Source: Conchocele bisecta
Lineage: Eukaryota > Mollusca > Bivalvia > Lucinida > Thyasiridae
DNA: 64,000 bases
Assembly: GCA_029237695.1 (NCBI GenBank)
Contig: CM055272.1
Coordinates: 11,396,042 to 11,460,041, forward strand
Reading direction: 5' to 3'
Part shown: one piece after another, positions 1 through 10,429 of the stretch
How positions within the stretch are numbered: the first letter of the stretch is position 1
Layout of the letters: the number at the start of each line of letters is the position of its first letter
Translations under genes and position numbers: made by a program
The notes under the pieces: generated by a model
Databases searched by the model: none
Told to the model about the DNA's origin: nothing
Seen by the model: only the letters and a program-made list of their open reading frames with translations

Positions 1-59
1 AACACAAACAATCATTAGTTCTATAATTATGAAATTATGCACTTCAATAAAAAATAAAT

Positions 60-140
60 AATTTCTCCTTTAAAGTATTCTTACATGCAGCTAGAAAAGC
101 GTACTTAGCAATTTTGGTGAAATCGGCTACTGGTATATCT
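60..140. repeat. Fragment of a dispersed foldback element next to exon 1
   Basis: The stretch with TTAAAGTATTCTTACATG and TTTTGGTGAAATCGGC matches, with changes, the arm of the foldback element near 46680-46745 (CAAAGTATTCTTTGCTAG, TGTTGGTGAAATAGGC). It supplies the intron sequence just before the exon 1 acceptor. The first 60 bases are AT-rich and hold nothing I recognise. Confidence 0.5.
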
Positions 141-153
141 GTGTACGACCCAG

Positions 154-294
154 TTGGAAATGTGGGCGGGGTGTGCGACGACAATGGGCAGTGCCCCGGG
201 GACAAAAACGCCCACTGCAATGAGTCATCATCCACGTGGTCGGAGTGTGTGTGCAATATAGGATACAGCGCCTTCGAAGGACAGTGTGCGAAAC
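154..294 (+). CDS. EB-like six-cysteine module, exon 1 of the window (gene continues to the left)
   Basis: Coding exon of 141 bp. It follows the acceptor ACGACCCAG and ends at the donor GTGAGT. Read with one base from the previous exon it encodes about 47 residues starting VGNVGGVC with six cysteines: C-x5-C-x7-C, then a CxC pair (ECVC), then a last C after about nine residues. DKNAHC in the middle is shared with exon 4 (DKNAEC). Phase is 1 at both ends. The spacing resembles EB / EGF-like modules of secreted or membrane-bound invertebrate proteins; the ligand is unknown. The exon is GC-rich and the flanks AT-rich. No signal peptide or start codon is present, so the gene begins upstream of the window. 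Family naming is inference from cysteine spacing. Confidence 0.8.
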
Positions 295-317
295 GTGAGT
301 ACTCGTGGTCATAATAT

Positions 318-765
318 GTGACTGTGACTGTGACTTTAGAAATGGGGCTTATGGGATTTATGATCAGTGTAGCTCTTGATCAGATAGCCCACTCTTGTAG
401 CCTGATAATGATCTATGCTGCTTGTAAGGCGCATGACGGGTGTTTCATTGATGGAATGGCGAACAGTGCAGATGCTGATCAGACTGTGCGGATGCACAAG
501 CTGATCTGGATCTACACTGGTCGCAAAAAACCCATAAGCCCAGTTTATGCAGTCACAGTCACATATGTGCCTGCGATTGGAGAAATTGGGCTTATGGGTA
601 TGACGATCAATGCCGATCTAGACGATCTACTCTGTGCGCATAAGTCAATTCTTGTGCTTTTCAGTAAAACATAAACGCTGAAATATTACATAGGACCGGG
701 TCTCTATGAATAAATTTGCACATGGAAATAACTAGCTACGATCCCTCATTGGAACAATTAAATTG
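318..765. repeat. Dispersed MITE, family A (full-length-like copy)
   Basis: Starts about 24 bases after the exon 1 donor with GTGACTTTAGAAATGGGGCT and runs through GATCAGTGTAGC, GATGGAATGGCGAACAGTGC and a facing end (CCCATAAGCCCAG, GTCACAG near 525-560). A tail (CATAGGACCGG, GATCCCTCATTG) recurs at 35540-35600 and inverted at 34640-34680. Other copies lie at 3165-3700 (inverted), 9990-10235 and 37728-37935. Short open frames inside it are shared with the 37.7-kb copy and only reflect the repeat. Confidence 0.7.
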
Positions 766-1092
766 AACTAGCTGGCGGCACACCAACCGGCCACTTCAGT
801 CAAGCGGAGTCTGCGAACCTTCGACTTCCCAGTTACGAGGCGGGTGCCTTGTCGCCACAGCGACTCGTCTGTGATGGTTGTGGCTGGGGAAAGTGGCTTT
901 TGCGGCGAGTCTAGCTAGCTCTTGTGACGCTTCTGACCAGGTTTCGACCAATACAATTGCATGATTTCGAGTAAACATGCTCAGAAAGATTTTGCGTCAT
1001 AAGTGCTAATGGGTAACTTATAATATAAAATGACCCCTAATTTTAAATTAAAAAAAAATCACATTTTTTATGCAATATCTTTTTTATTATTC
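766..1092. other. Intronic sequence without a recognised feature
   Basis: Contains GC-richer sequence at 780-960 and an AT-rich stretch at 1010-1090. I see no gene, splice-site-bounded exon or clear repeat here. Confidence 0.4.
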
Positions 1093-1463
1093 AGTCGAAC
1101 CTCCCCGAACGGCCACCTCTCTACAACAACACCCTCTCTATAACAGTCGCTATTTTATATCCTAAATGGATGATTTACTCTGTATTTAACCATTAGACTG
1201 CTGAGCACGAAAACCGTCGTCTGCTGTTGCTTTGTCTTCTTTGTCAATAAAAACATGTTTTGACAGCATTTTAGAATCATTTCCATTGGAAATTATTCTA
1301 AAATGTTGCCAAAGTATGTTTTTGATGAGGACTATCGAAGAAAATCATTAAAAAGCGGACGACAAAATGTAATTCATCATTAACCTCCCTACAACAGCCA
1401 CCTCTCTACAACATCCAGTTTTGCGTCTTCCCATGGGTGGCTGTTGTAGAGAGGTTGCACTGT
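1093..1463. mobile_element. Non-autonomous pogo/Tigger-like MITE
   Basis: The left end CAGTCGAACCTCC followed by ACCTCTCTACAACAAC faces the right end GTTGTAGAGAGGTTGCACTG, bordered by TA. CAGT-GAACCTC termini with a TA target are typical of the pogo/Tigger branch of Tc1/mariner. There is no transposase. The interior (CATGTTTTGACAGCATTTTA) recurs at 30056-30500. Confidence 0.6.
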
Positions 1464-2015
1464 ACATAATTTTAATTGTATCTAATAAATCAATCAAGAA
1501 ATGAACAAATACCACTGATATTTCTTCTTTACATAAATGATCTTCCCGACACAATTAAATCACAAGTCCGAATTATCTGCCCAACAGTTTACATAATACT
1601 TGACAACAAATTGGCATGTAACCCACTGAAATGCCAAATCATAAACATAACAAGAAACAACAATACAATAAAACATGATTACATACTTCATGGACAAACT
1701 CATTCGACAGTAAATGATGCTGACTATCTCGTAGTTGACATTTCTCATAACACTCACATAAATCGCATTACTAATTCGGCAAATAGAACTCTGGGATTTC
1801 TAAAACGTAATATTGAAACTAAAAATGAAAAAAAGTCAGGGAACTTGTATATAGTTCGGCCGCAGCTTGAATATACATCCACTGTGTGGTCGCCCTACAC
1901 AGTACACACTACACAATACAAATATAATTGAGATGGTCAACATATGACAGTGTGACTACCATGTGGACCAACCTTGAATGGCGTACCTTGTCCGACAGGC
2001 GTATATTTGTAAGAC

Positions 2016-2081
2016 TGGTAATGTTCATAAAATCTACCACCAGCAGGTACCTGCTGGTGGTAGATTTTATGAACATTACCA
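2016..2081. repeat. Perfect 66-bp palindrome without spacer
   Basis: Bases 2016-2048 are the exact reverse complement of 2049-2081, with centre CAGGTACCTG. It interrupts the LINE remnant. Confidence 0.9.
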
Positions 2082-2087
2082 TCCTTA

Positions 2088-2196
2088 TAGAGAATAGTAG
2101 GTTAGTGCCGTGAATGGGAAAACATATCTGACAAGGCTTAGGTAACGGGATGGGCGAGGCTCTGCCGAGCACATCCCGTTTCCGTGCCGCGCCAGA
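2088..2196. mobile_element. Foldback MITE family B, truncated copy
   Basis: Carries GAATAGTAGGTTAGTGCCG, then GGGATGGGCGAGGCTC and GAGCACATCCCGTTTCC, but stops after CGCCAGAT, so the outer part of the right arm is missing. Complete copies are at 29612, 35711 and 44705. Confidence 0.7.
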
Positions 2197-2349
2197 TTCT
2201 CTATCAGACAAATTCGCCCTACTGCAAACTACTACAACATTTCCTTTTTCTTTTGTTCTCTGGAACTCCTTGCCACACAATAGTGTTGCTATGGCCGACC
2301 CTGTTCAATTGTTCAAACAGGCAGTCGGACAGCTGGCCCACTGCTAGGA

Positions 2350-3160
2350 ATCCAGAAACGGTTACTTTAATTTCTCTTTTATCTCTTTCATGCTTTACTA
2401 ACAGACTATCACTTTATTTCCTCTTACTTTTAAGCACAAATCTGGTTTTACTTCTAACCCTATTTACTCCACTAAGACATACGATGTGCACTTTTCCTGC
2501 TCATAATATGATAATACACGCAAGGGGCAGTTTACATAGATAGATAAATAACAACCACAAATGTATCTGAAAAGTGTTACATTCCGGACATACCGTGGAG
2601 GAAATGTTTAAGTCTGTCACGGTATGTTTGATGCATACAGTTAACTATTTTCTCGTCATGAATGCGGAAAATGGTAAACCATTCATATACGGCAGACATT
2701 CATGAATATATGTATGCATATAAACAACATATAGCAAAATATCAGTTTAAAAAAGTTACACTCCTGGTATGTCATGGGCACTTTACTTTGAAACATCAGC
2801 TATTTTATGAGTGCATTCGAGATAGGCAATATTTGTCCCATGCTATCGCTAAAGGAAACTCGTTTCATGAAAGCCAACATTACTGTATATAGTTTTTTAG
2901 TTTTTAGCAACATTATTTGTCGCTATTTCTTTGTTTATGCATCTATTTCGATAATATTTACAGACAATCAAGCTGACACATCGGAAAGCATGTTTATATC
3001 ACATTTACACATTATTGTGAAATACATCGGTGATGTTGAAGGAAATTTGCTTCCAGGGGTCATTTGTTTCTACTGGTAAGTTACACTTATACCGTTTGTC
3101 GGGTGCATGCGGGATGTTTCACCGCCTGAATGGCAAACCGTGTATGTCATGATGCTGACA
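2350..3160. other. AT-rich intron sequence, nothing recognised
   Basis: Short open frames at 2662-2892 and 2807-3079 have no recognisable motif. No repeat family could be assigned. Confidence 0.4.
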
Positions 3161-3164
3161 GGTT

Positions 3165-3700
3165 GATCTGGGACTACACTGGTCACAGCTGCATAAACCC
3201 CAGGTTCTCCAGTCACAACGACATTTACAAGCCATTCGTTCGACTGCATGGATTATGTTATGATTTCACATTCGCCGTCACGTTATTATTGTTCTCGGTT
3301 TTGGCCAATAACATGCCGCTATTCGGCGTCAAAGGTGGGACAAATAAACGCATAACCGAAGCCCTAATTATATACCCTGAGCAATAGTTCGCGCAATCTG
3401 ATCAGGATCTGCACTGTCCGCCATTCCATCAATGAAAAACCTGGCATGCTTCTAAGAAGCAATATTAATACAATCGTTATCAGGCTACATGCGTGTGTTA
3501 TTTGATCAGAAGTTACACTGGTCACAAATCCCATACAGTGGGGTCATCGTGTAAGTGCACACACGAACGAACACAACAGGTTGGAACCAACCTGTCGTGT
3601 CGTTCGTGTGTGCATTTACACGCTGACCCCACTGTAAGCTCCAGTTCTCCAGTCGCAGCCACAAATATGATGGCATCAGTTGTACTTGTACCATGTACTA
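3165..3700. repeat. MITE family A, inverted and rearranged copies
   Basis: Two pieces: 3165-3215 (CTACACTGGTCACAGC, TTCTCCAGTCACAA) and 3385-3670, which reads TCTGATCAGGATCTGCACTG, CCATTCCATCAATGAA, ACACTGGTCACAAATCCCATA and ends TTCTCCAGTCGCAG. The second is the reverse complement of the 37728-37935 copy and is split by a nested hairpin element at 3536-3634. Confidence 0.7.
3536..3634. mobile_element. 99-bp hairpin MITE nested in MITE A, TA target duplication
   Basis: Begins CAGTGGGGTCA and ends TGACCCCACTG; the two halves are near-perfect inverted repeats (TGCACACACGAACGA against TCGTTCGTGTGTGCA). TA flanks both ends (3534-3535, 3635-3636). Removing the element and one TA restores the MITE A consensus across the site. 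Confidence 0.85.
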
Positions 3701-3906
3701 TTATAAAACAGGCTAATATACAGTTGTATCTTATGTCCATTACAACATACATGTGTACCAACTGCAATATGTGACATGCCTACAACTTCATACTTTATTA
3801 CATGACCCGCTAATTTCCCTCTAGTTATTGACGATAATTTCACGAGTCTCACGTGTTAGCAATTATCGCGCCCGACTGTTGTTGTGGCAACAACTGCAGA
3901 CGCGAC

Positions 3907-4104
3907 TGCACGTTGTACGGTGTGGTATTGAATGACTCGCTAGTCTGCACGTTGTACGGTGTGGTATTGAATGACTCGCTAGTCTGCACGTTGTACGGTG
4001 TGGTATTGAATGACTCGCTAGTCTGCACGTTGTACGGTGTGGTATTGAATGAGTTGCTTGTCTGCACGTTGTACGGTGTGGTATTGAATGACTCGCTAGT
4101 CTGG
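3907..4104. repeat. Minisatellite, 39-bp unit, five copies
   Basis: The unit starts CTGCACGTTGTACGGTGTGG and ends near GACTCGCTAGT. Five copies run in tandem, the fourth with GAGTTGCTTGT in place of GACTCGCTAGT. As 39 is a multiple of three, both strands stay open as a 13-residue repeat; this is a by-product of unit length, not evidence of a gene. Confidence 0.9.
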
Positions 4105-4289
4105 CAGTGCACGGTTGGCCCGATTCAGTCGAGATGGCCGATTCACTAAATTAATTTCGTGCGAATAAAATGTTCGTAAGTGAAAATTTAGGATCGGCTG
4201 TAAATTTCAATTGATGGATTTACATTTATGTTCAATAAATTTAAATCCAATAATTGTTTACAAGAAAACATGTTAATATGAAATTTACA

Positions 4290-4605
4290 GACTATCACAA
4301 TTTTGCACTTACGAACATTTTAGTAGTACGAAGTTTAGTGAAACGGCCCCATGGCCTGTACATGGAAGGCCAAATGAGACACGCCATGTGATTTTGTACC
4401 TTCGGATATCTGCGTAATTTCATTAAACTGATACGATTACAAAATTTACAATATTTTCCGTAAATAGCGTCAAAAGTTGACAACATTTTCGGAAAAGTTT
4501 GTCAACTTTTGACTTTATTTATGAAATATATTGTAAATTGTGTAAACGTATTTAATGAACTTACGGCGAACCGTAAACCCAGATGTGAGATCTCCATTGC
4601 GGGTT
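4290..4605. mobile_element. Foldback element family C
   Basis: Inverted halves meet near 4480: TTACAAAATTTACAATATTT against AAATATATTGTAAATTGTGT, and AAAGTTGACAACATTTTC against GAAAAGTTTGTCAACTTT. The outer end GAGACACGCCATGTGATTTT recurs at 36985 and 10226. A fuller copy with an internal tandem repeat lies at 36985-37345. Confidence 0.65.
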
Positions 4606-4746
4606 GTATGCGCCATGTGTACATTAATTAATCACACCCTGGTTTAAGAAACACTGCCGAATGCGATCTCGATTGGTCGTTATTCTTCAAACTCGGGTTT
4701 GAGGAATTATTGTGCATTTGGCTTGCCATACCCGTGTTCCTTACAG

Positions 4747-4884
4747 ACGGGGCGCTCGGCGGGATCTGTACTATCGACTCGACGTGCCCCGAGGACAAGT
4801 TCGCCTCCTGTGACAACAGCACGATGCCCGCCATGTGCATGTGTATCGATGGTACCCGGCCCGTAGCCGGCGTGTGTAGGCGAG
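4747..4884 (+). CDS. EB-like six-cysteine module, exon 2
   Basis: Exon of 138 bp after the acceptor TTCCTTACAG, ending at donor GTAACC. It encodes about 46 residues (DGALGGIC, TCPEDKFASC, MCMCIDG, VAGVC) with six cysteines in the same order as the other modules. Phase is 1 at both ends; the first codon is completed by the last base of the previous exon. The exon is GC-rich (GACGTGCCCCGAGGACAAG) against AT-rich flanks. The acceptor context CTTACAG-ACGGG is nearly the same as that of exon 3, as expected from exon duplication. A secreted or extracellular domain is inferred. Confidence 0.85.
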
Positions 4885-5026
4885 GTAACCATGGCGACGA
4901 TAGACCCGGCTCTCAATATAAAATCATTATCTTACATGTAACCTGAATGTTCTAGATGTAACAGGTAAGTGGCCTGCGTGACAGCCAAAACATTCGGGTT
5001 ATGTTACGCGAGTGATGATTTAATAT

Positions 5027-5790
5027 AGGAATGAATGGCCTTTTTGTGGAATTTATCGGGGTATAAACTTGGAAAAGTCGCGGGAATACTGGACGAAGGC
5101 CGGAAGGCCTCGTCCAGTATTCCCGCGAATTTTCCAAGTTTATATCCCCGATAAATTCAACAAAAAGGCCATTCATTCCTTATAATTCCAGCATTTGAAA
5201 TAAATTCATCATAAAGATGTGTTCATTTTCCGTTTTCTTAAGAATTATTTTAACTGCGCCTGACGGTTACGGAAAGTAGTTCGGCATGGAGTTTACTAGG
5301 ATATAAATTTTGGACGGAGACTTGCAACGGACTAATCAAATGTTAGGGAATTGTGTAAATATTTTTGTGCTGGAATTATTATATTGTATTCATCGAATTC
5401 ATAAGAAACTATGCCCACTTAAGAAATAAAGCCATGGGTTGTTGCGTTTACTGTAGTAAGAAACATATTTGCTCTGTTTAAAGTACGTGAACTCCTCGCA
5501 AACTTTAAACAGACCAAATGTGTTTTATACTACAGTAAACGCAACAGCCCATGGTTTTATTACTTAATTTAGATAGCATTTTCGGATAGTTTCAAAAACG
5601 TAAATAACCATATACGGCGTTAGAATTAGGAAATCTTATTGTTTTACATCATGTTGTCGCAATTCATAGAACAGCGACGTTGCCGGTTAATAGCGTGACG
5701 TTATTAACAACGACAATGAACGTCATGCATTTGTTTGACGTGAAGCATTTTACGCCGACGCGGAGTGCAGTACCAGTAATATCAGCAACG
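5027..5790. mobile_element. Composite foldback element family D, copy 1
   Basis: Contains the hairpin 5027-5182 (GGAATGAATGGCCTTTTTG facing CAAAAAGGCCATTCATTCC, centre GAAGGCCGGAAGGCCTCGTC), a unique part with CGGAAAGTAGTTCGGCATG, and a second hairpin 5439-5555 (GCCATGGGTTGTTGCGTTTA facing GTAAACGCAACAGCCCATGG). The same blocks recur in another order at 38065-39140. No transposase. Confidence 0.75.
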
Positions 5791-5814
5791 TGACCAATAA
5801 TACTACTTCCAATA

Positions 5815-7946
5815 ATGTATGTCTCTTACAGACGGGTTTATCGTGACCAATGTCTCTTACAGACGGATTTATCGTGACCAATGCCTCTTACAGACGGGTT
5901 TATCGTGACCAATGTCTCTTACAGACGGATTTATCGTGACCAATGTCTCTTACAGACGGGTTTATCGTGACCAATGCCTCTTACAGACGGGTTTATCGTG
6001 ACCAATGTCTCTTACAGACGGATTTATCGTGACCAATGTCTCTTACAGACGGATTTATCGTGACCAATGTCTCTTACAGACGGATTTAACGTGACCAATG
6101 TCTCTTACAGACGGATTTATCGTGACCAATGTCTCTTACAGACGGATTTATCGTGACCAATATCTCTTACAGACGGGTTTATCGTGACCAATGTCTCTTA
6201 CAGACGGATTTATCGTGACCAATGTCTCTTACAGACGGGTTTATCGTGACCAATGTATCTTACAGACGGGTTTATCGTGACCAATGTCTCTTGCAGATGG
6301 GTTTATCGTGACCAATGTAGCTTACAGACGGATTTATCGTGACCAATGTCTCTTACAGACGGGTTTATCGTGACCAATGTATCTTACAGACGGGTTTATC
6401 GTGACCAATGTATGTCTCTTACAGACGGGTTTATCGTGACCAATGTATGTCTCTTACTGGCGGGTTTATCGTGACCAATGTATGTCTCTTACAGACAAGT
6501 TTATGGCGGGTTTATCGTGACCAATGTATGTCTCTTACAGACAGGTTTATCGTTATCAATGTATGTCTCTTACAGACGGGTTTATCGTGATCAATGTATG
6601 TCTCTTACAGACTGGTTTATCGTGATCAATGTATGTCTCTTACTGGCGGGTTTATCGTGACAAATGTCTCTTACAGACGGGTTATCGTGACCAATGTATG
6701 TATGTTACAGACGGGTTATCGTGACCAATGTATGCCTCTTACAGACGGGTTTATCGTGATCAATGTATGTCTCTTACAGACATGTTTATCGTTATCAATG
6801 TATGTCTCTTACAGACGGGTTTATCGTGATCAATGTATGTCTGCTACCGACGGGCTTATCGTGACCAATGTATGTCTCTTACATACGTGTTTATCGTGAC
6901 CAATGTGGATCTGCTACAGACGGGTTTATCTTGACCAATGTATGTCTCTTACAGACGGGTTTATCGTCAGCAATGTCTCTTACAGACAGGTTTATCGTGA
7001 TAAATGTCTCTTACAGACGGGTTTATCGTGACCAATGTATGTCTCTTACATATGTCTTTATCGTAACCAATGTGGATCTGCTACAGACGGTTTTATCTTG
7101 ACCAATGTATGTCTGTCTGTTACAGACGGGTTTATCCTGACCAATGTATGTCTGCTACAGACAAGTTTATCGTGACCAATGTATGTCTCTTACAGACGGC
7201 TTTAACGCGACCAATGTATGTATATTACAGACGGCTTTATCGTGATCAATGTATGTCTGTTACAGACGGGTTTATCGTGACCAATATATGTCTGTTAACA
7301 GACGGGTTTATCGTGACCAATATATGTCTGTTACAGACGGGTTTATCGTGACCAATATATGTCTGTTACAGACGGATTATCGTGACGAATGTATGTCTGT
7401 TACAGACGTATTATCGTATGTCTCTTAAGGACGGTTTTATCGTGACCAATGTATGTCTCTTACAGACGGCTGTATCGTTACCAATGTATGTCTGCTACAG
7501 ACGGGTTATCGTGACCAATGTATGTCTCTTAAGGACCGTCACGGCTTTATCGTGACAAATGTATGTCTCTTACAGACGGCATTATAGTGACCAATGTATT
7601 TCTCTTACAGACGGCTTTAACGTGACTAATGTATGTCTGTTACAGGCGGGTTTATCGTGACCAATGTGGGTCTGCTACAGACAATGTATGTATGTCTCTG
7701 AAGGACGGCTTTATCGTGACAAATGTATGTCTGTTACAGACGGGATACCGTGACCAATGTATGTATCTTACAGACGGCTTTATCGTGACCAATGTGGGTC
7801 TGCTACAGACGGATTATCGTGACCAATGTATGTCTGCTACAGACGGGCTATCTTGACCAATGTATGTCTGTTACAGATGGGTGTATCGTGACCAATGTAT
7901 GTCTCTTGCAGACGGGTTTATCGTGATCAATGTATATCTCTTACAG
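5815..7946. repeat. Tandem array 1: repeated 3' splice-site cassette ending at exon 3
   Basis: About 60 direct copies. The early unit is 31 bp (TCTCTTACAGACGGGTTTAT plus CGTGACCAATG); later units are 35 bp with an extra GTAT. Each unit holds a branch-site-like TGAC, a short pyrimidine tract, CTTACAG and then ACGGGTTT, the first eight bases of exon 3. The last unit runs into the real exon 3 acceptor at 7945-7946. Reading from a decoy acceptor usually meets TGA (TTATCGTGA) within a few units. Confidence 0.95.
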
Positions 7947-8075
7947 ACGGGTTTCCGGGCGCCTATTGCACTGGCGCTAACACCTGCCCGGGGGACTTGC
8001 ACGCCAATTGTACTGACTCCGGCATGTGCATGTGCCATCCGGGTTTTGACAATGTCGCCGGCGCATGCATGCAAG
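7947..8075 (+). CDS. EB-like six-cysteine module, exon 3 (between two tandem arrays)
   Basis: Exon of 129 bp after TATCTCTTACAG and before donor GTAAGT. It encodes about 43 residues (DGFPGAYC, TCPGDLHANC, GMCMCHPGF, VAGAC) with six cysteines and phase 1 at both ends. Its first eight bases equal the repeated unit of the array on its left, and its donor is part of the first unit of the array on its right, so no ordinary intron sequence touches it. The exon body itself is unrepeated and intact. Function as an extracellular module is inferred from cysteine spacing. If any upstream decoy acceptor were used, the added sequence would normally bring in a stop. Confidence 0.85.
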
Positions 8076-9990
8076 GTAAGTCTCGAGCCTGTCTGACTGT
8101 ATAAGCCTGGAAAAATGGGGCTTATGCGTGTCTCGAACCTATCTGACTAGAACCTGGAGAAATGGGGCTTAGGCATGTCTCCAACATATCTGACTACAAC
8201 CTGGAGAAGTGGGTCTTAGGCATGTCTCGAACCTATCTAACTAAAAGCGGGAGAAACGGGGCTTAGGCGTGTCTCGAACCTATCTGACTATAACCTTGAG
8301 AAATGGGTCTTAGGCGTGTCTCGAACCTATCTGACTATAACCATGAGATGTCGGGTTAGCGTGTCCTCGAACCTAAATTACTGACTATAACCTGAGAAAT
8401 GGGTCTTAGGCGTGTCCCGAAACCTTATCCTGTCTATATCCTGGGAGAAATGGGTCCTTAGGCGTGTCTCGACTATAACCTGGAGATGAGGGGCGGTGTC
8501 TCGAACCTATCTGACTATAACCTGAAATGGGTCTTAGGCGTGTCCGAACTATCTGGACTATAACCTGGAAGGGAAGAAAGACAAATGGGTTAGGCATGTC
8601 TTGAACCTAAATGGGCCTATAACCTGGAGATTGGGGGTCTTTGGGCGTCTCGACCTATCTGACTATAACCTTGAGAAATGGGTCTTAGGCGTGTCTCGAA
8701 CCTAATTGGATAACTGGAGAAATGGGTTTCTTAAGGAACCTGTCTCGAACCTATCTGACCTATAACCTTGGAGAAATGGGTCTTAGACCCTATCTGACTA
8801 TAACCTGGAGAAATGGGTCTTAGGCGTGTCTCGAACCTATCTGACTATAACCTTGAGAAATGGGTCTTAGGCGTGTCTCGAACCTATCTGACTATAACCT
8901 TGAGAAATGGGTCTTAGGCGTGTCTCGAACCTATCTGACTATAACCTGGAGAAATGGGTCTTAGGCGTGTCTCGAACCTATCTGACTATAACCTTGAGAA
9001 ATGGGTCTTAGGCGTGTCTCGAACCTATCTGACTATAACCTGGAGAAATGGGTCTTAGGCGTGTCTCGAACCTATCTGACTATAACCTTGAGAAAATGTT
9101 CTTTAGGGTTGTCTCGAACCTTATTGGACTATAACCTTGGGAAAATGGGTCTTAGGGCGTTGTCTCGAACCTATCTGACTATAACCTTGAGAAATGGGTC
9201 TTAGGCGTGTCTCGAACCTATCTGACTATAACCTTGAGAAATGGGTCTTAGGCGTGTCTCGTTACTATCCTGAAATATAACTTGGAGAAATGGGTCTTAG
9301 GCGTGTCTCGAACCTATCTGACTATAACCTTGAGAAATGGGTCTTAGGCGTGTCTCGAACCTATCTGACTATAACCTTGAGAAATGGGTCTTGGGCATGT
9401 CTCGAACCTATCTGATTAACCTTGAGAAATGGGTTTGGGGAGCTCGAACCTATGACATACCTTGAGAAATGGGTCTTGGGCATGTCTCGAACCTATCTGA
9501 CTATAACCTTGAGAAATGGGTCTTAGGCATGTCTCGAACCTATCTGACTATAACCTGGAGAAATGGGTCTTAGGCATGTCTCGAACCTATCTGACTATAA
9601 CCTGGAGAAATGGGTCTTAGGCATGTCTCGAACCTATCTGACTATAACCTGAGAAAGGGTCTTAGGCATGTCTCGAACCCTATTTAGACTATAAACCTGG
9701 AGAAATGGGTCTTAGGCTGGTCTCGAACATATCTGGACTTTAACCTTGAGAAATGGGTCTTGGGCATGTCTCGAACCTATCTGACTATAACCTGGAGAAA
9801 TGGGTCTTGGGCATGTCTCGAACCTATCTGACTATTAACCTTGAGAAAATTATGGGTCTTAGGCATGTCTCGAACCTATCTGACTAGAACCTGGAGAAAT
9901 GGATCTTGGGCATGTCTCGAACCTATCTGACTAGAACCGGAATAAATGGGGCTTAGGCATGTCTCGAACCTATCTGACAGTATGCCATTG
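8076..9990. repeat. Tandem array 2: 47-bp unit starting at the exon 3 donor
   Basis: Roughly 40 copies of a unit with GTGTCTCGAACCTATCTGAC then TATAACCTTGAGAAATGGGT and CTTAGGC. The first, most diverged unit begins GTAAGTCTCGAGCCTGTCTG, i.e. the 5' splice site. Each unit includes a GAGAAATGGG-CTTA core like the end of MITE A, and the array ends against a MITE A body at 9990. Many small insertions and deletions occur at 8340-8640 and 9080-9170. Confidence 0.9.
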
Positions 9991-10235
9991 TGTCTGCAGA
10001 AATGTGGCGTATGGGTTTTGCGATCAGTCTAGATCCAGAGCAGCCGGCGAATCCGCGCAGTCTGAACAGGCTCTACAGTGTTAGCCTTGCAATCTGCTAA
10101 TCAAGTGATATGCTTCTAACAATCATTATATAGACATACCAGACTGCAGGAATGTTCTAGAAGACTAGGATCTAGACTGACAGAACTGCTATACGACCCA
10201 TTTCGCCAGTCACGGCCACATATGAGACACGCCAT
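9990..10235. repeat. MITE family A body bordering array 2
   Basis: TGCAGAAATGTGGCGTATGG, GCGATCAGTCTAGATCC, then CGACCCATTTCGCCAGTCAC at the far end. Diverged but in the same order as the copies at 318 and 37728. Confidence 0.65.
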
Positions 10236-10429
10236 GTTAGTATCATGCAACATATTTCCAAAATTAGCGGTATTTTCCGTAAATTATATCAACAGTTGAC
10301 GAAACGTTCAGTGCAAATGCGGAATTTAATATCGTGTTCGTGTACAAAAAATGTGAAACTTCAAATGACAAAGCAGCAGTTGCTCGCCTGCTAAAGTGTA
10401 TACTGTTATGTCGTTATTTTATGTCTTGT

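Larger units (their letters stand above)
1476..2347 (+). pseudogene. C-terminal remnant of a jockey/CR1-like LINE reverse transcriptase
   Basis: The frame from 1476 to 1931 carries landmarks of the C-terminal third of a non-LTR reverse transcriptase: FLLYINDLPDTI, then NPLKCQIINITR, DYILHG, DYLVVDIS, ANRTLGFLKRNI and VRPQLEYTSTVWSPYT. After two interruptions (a 66-bp perfect palindrome at 2016-2081 and a foldback element from about 2088) a second frame to 2347 resembles the extreme end of such proteins (VLWNSLPHNSV, LFKQAVGQL, stop). Endonuclease and catalytic FADD regions are missing, and there is a shift between fragments. It is a 5'-truncated dead copy inside intron 1. Family placement rests on remembered motifs. 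Confidence 0.65.

Noticed and set aside
318..674. Frame of 118 residues shared with 37603-37935
   Set aside because: It lies across MITE A; the similarity is that of the repeat, with frames broken differently in each copy.
3849..4149. Repeat protein of 13-residue units
   Set aside because: Both strands are open because the unit is 39 bp; there is no evidence of coding constraint.
5815..9990. Regular repeats could suggest a CRISPR array
   Set aside because: There are no unique spacers, units are directly adjacent, and the context is an intron of an animal gene.
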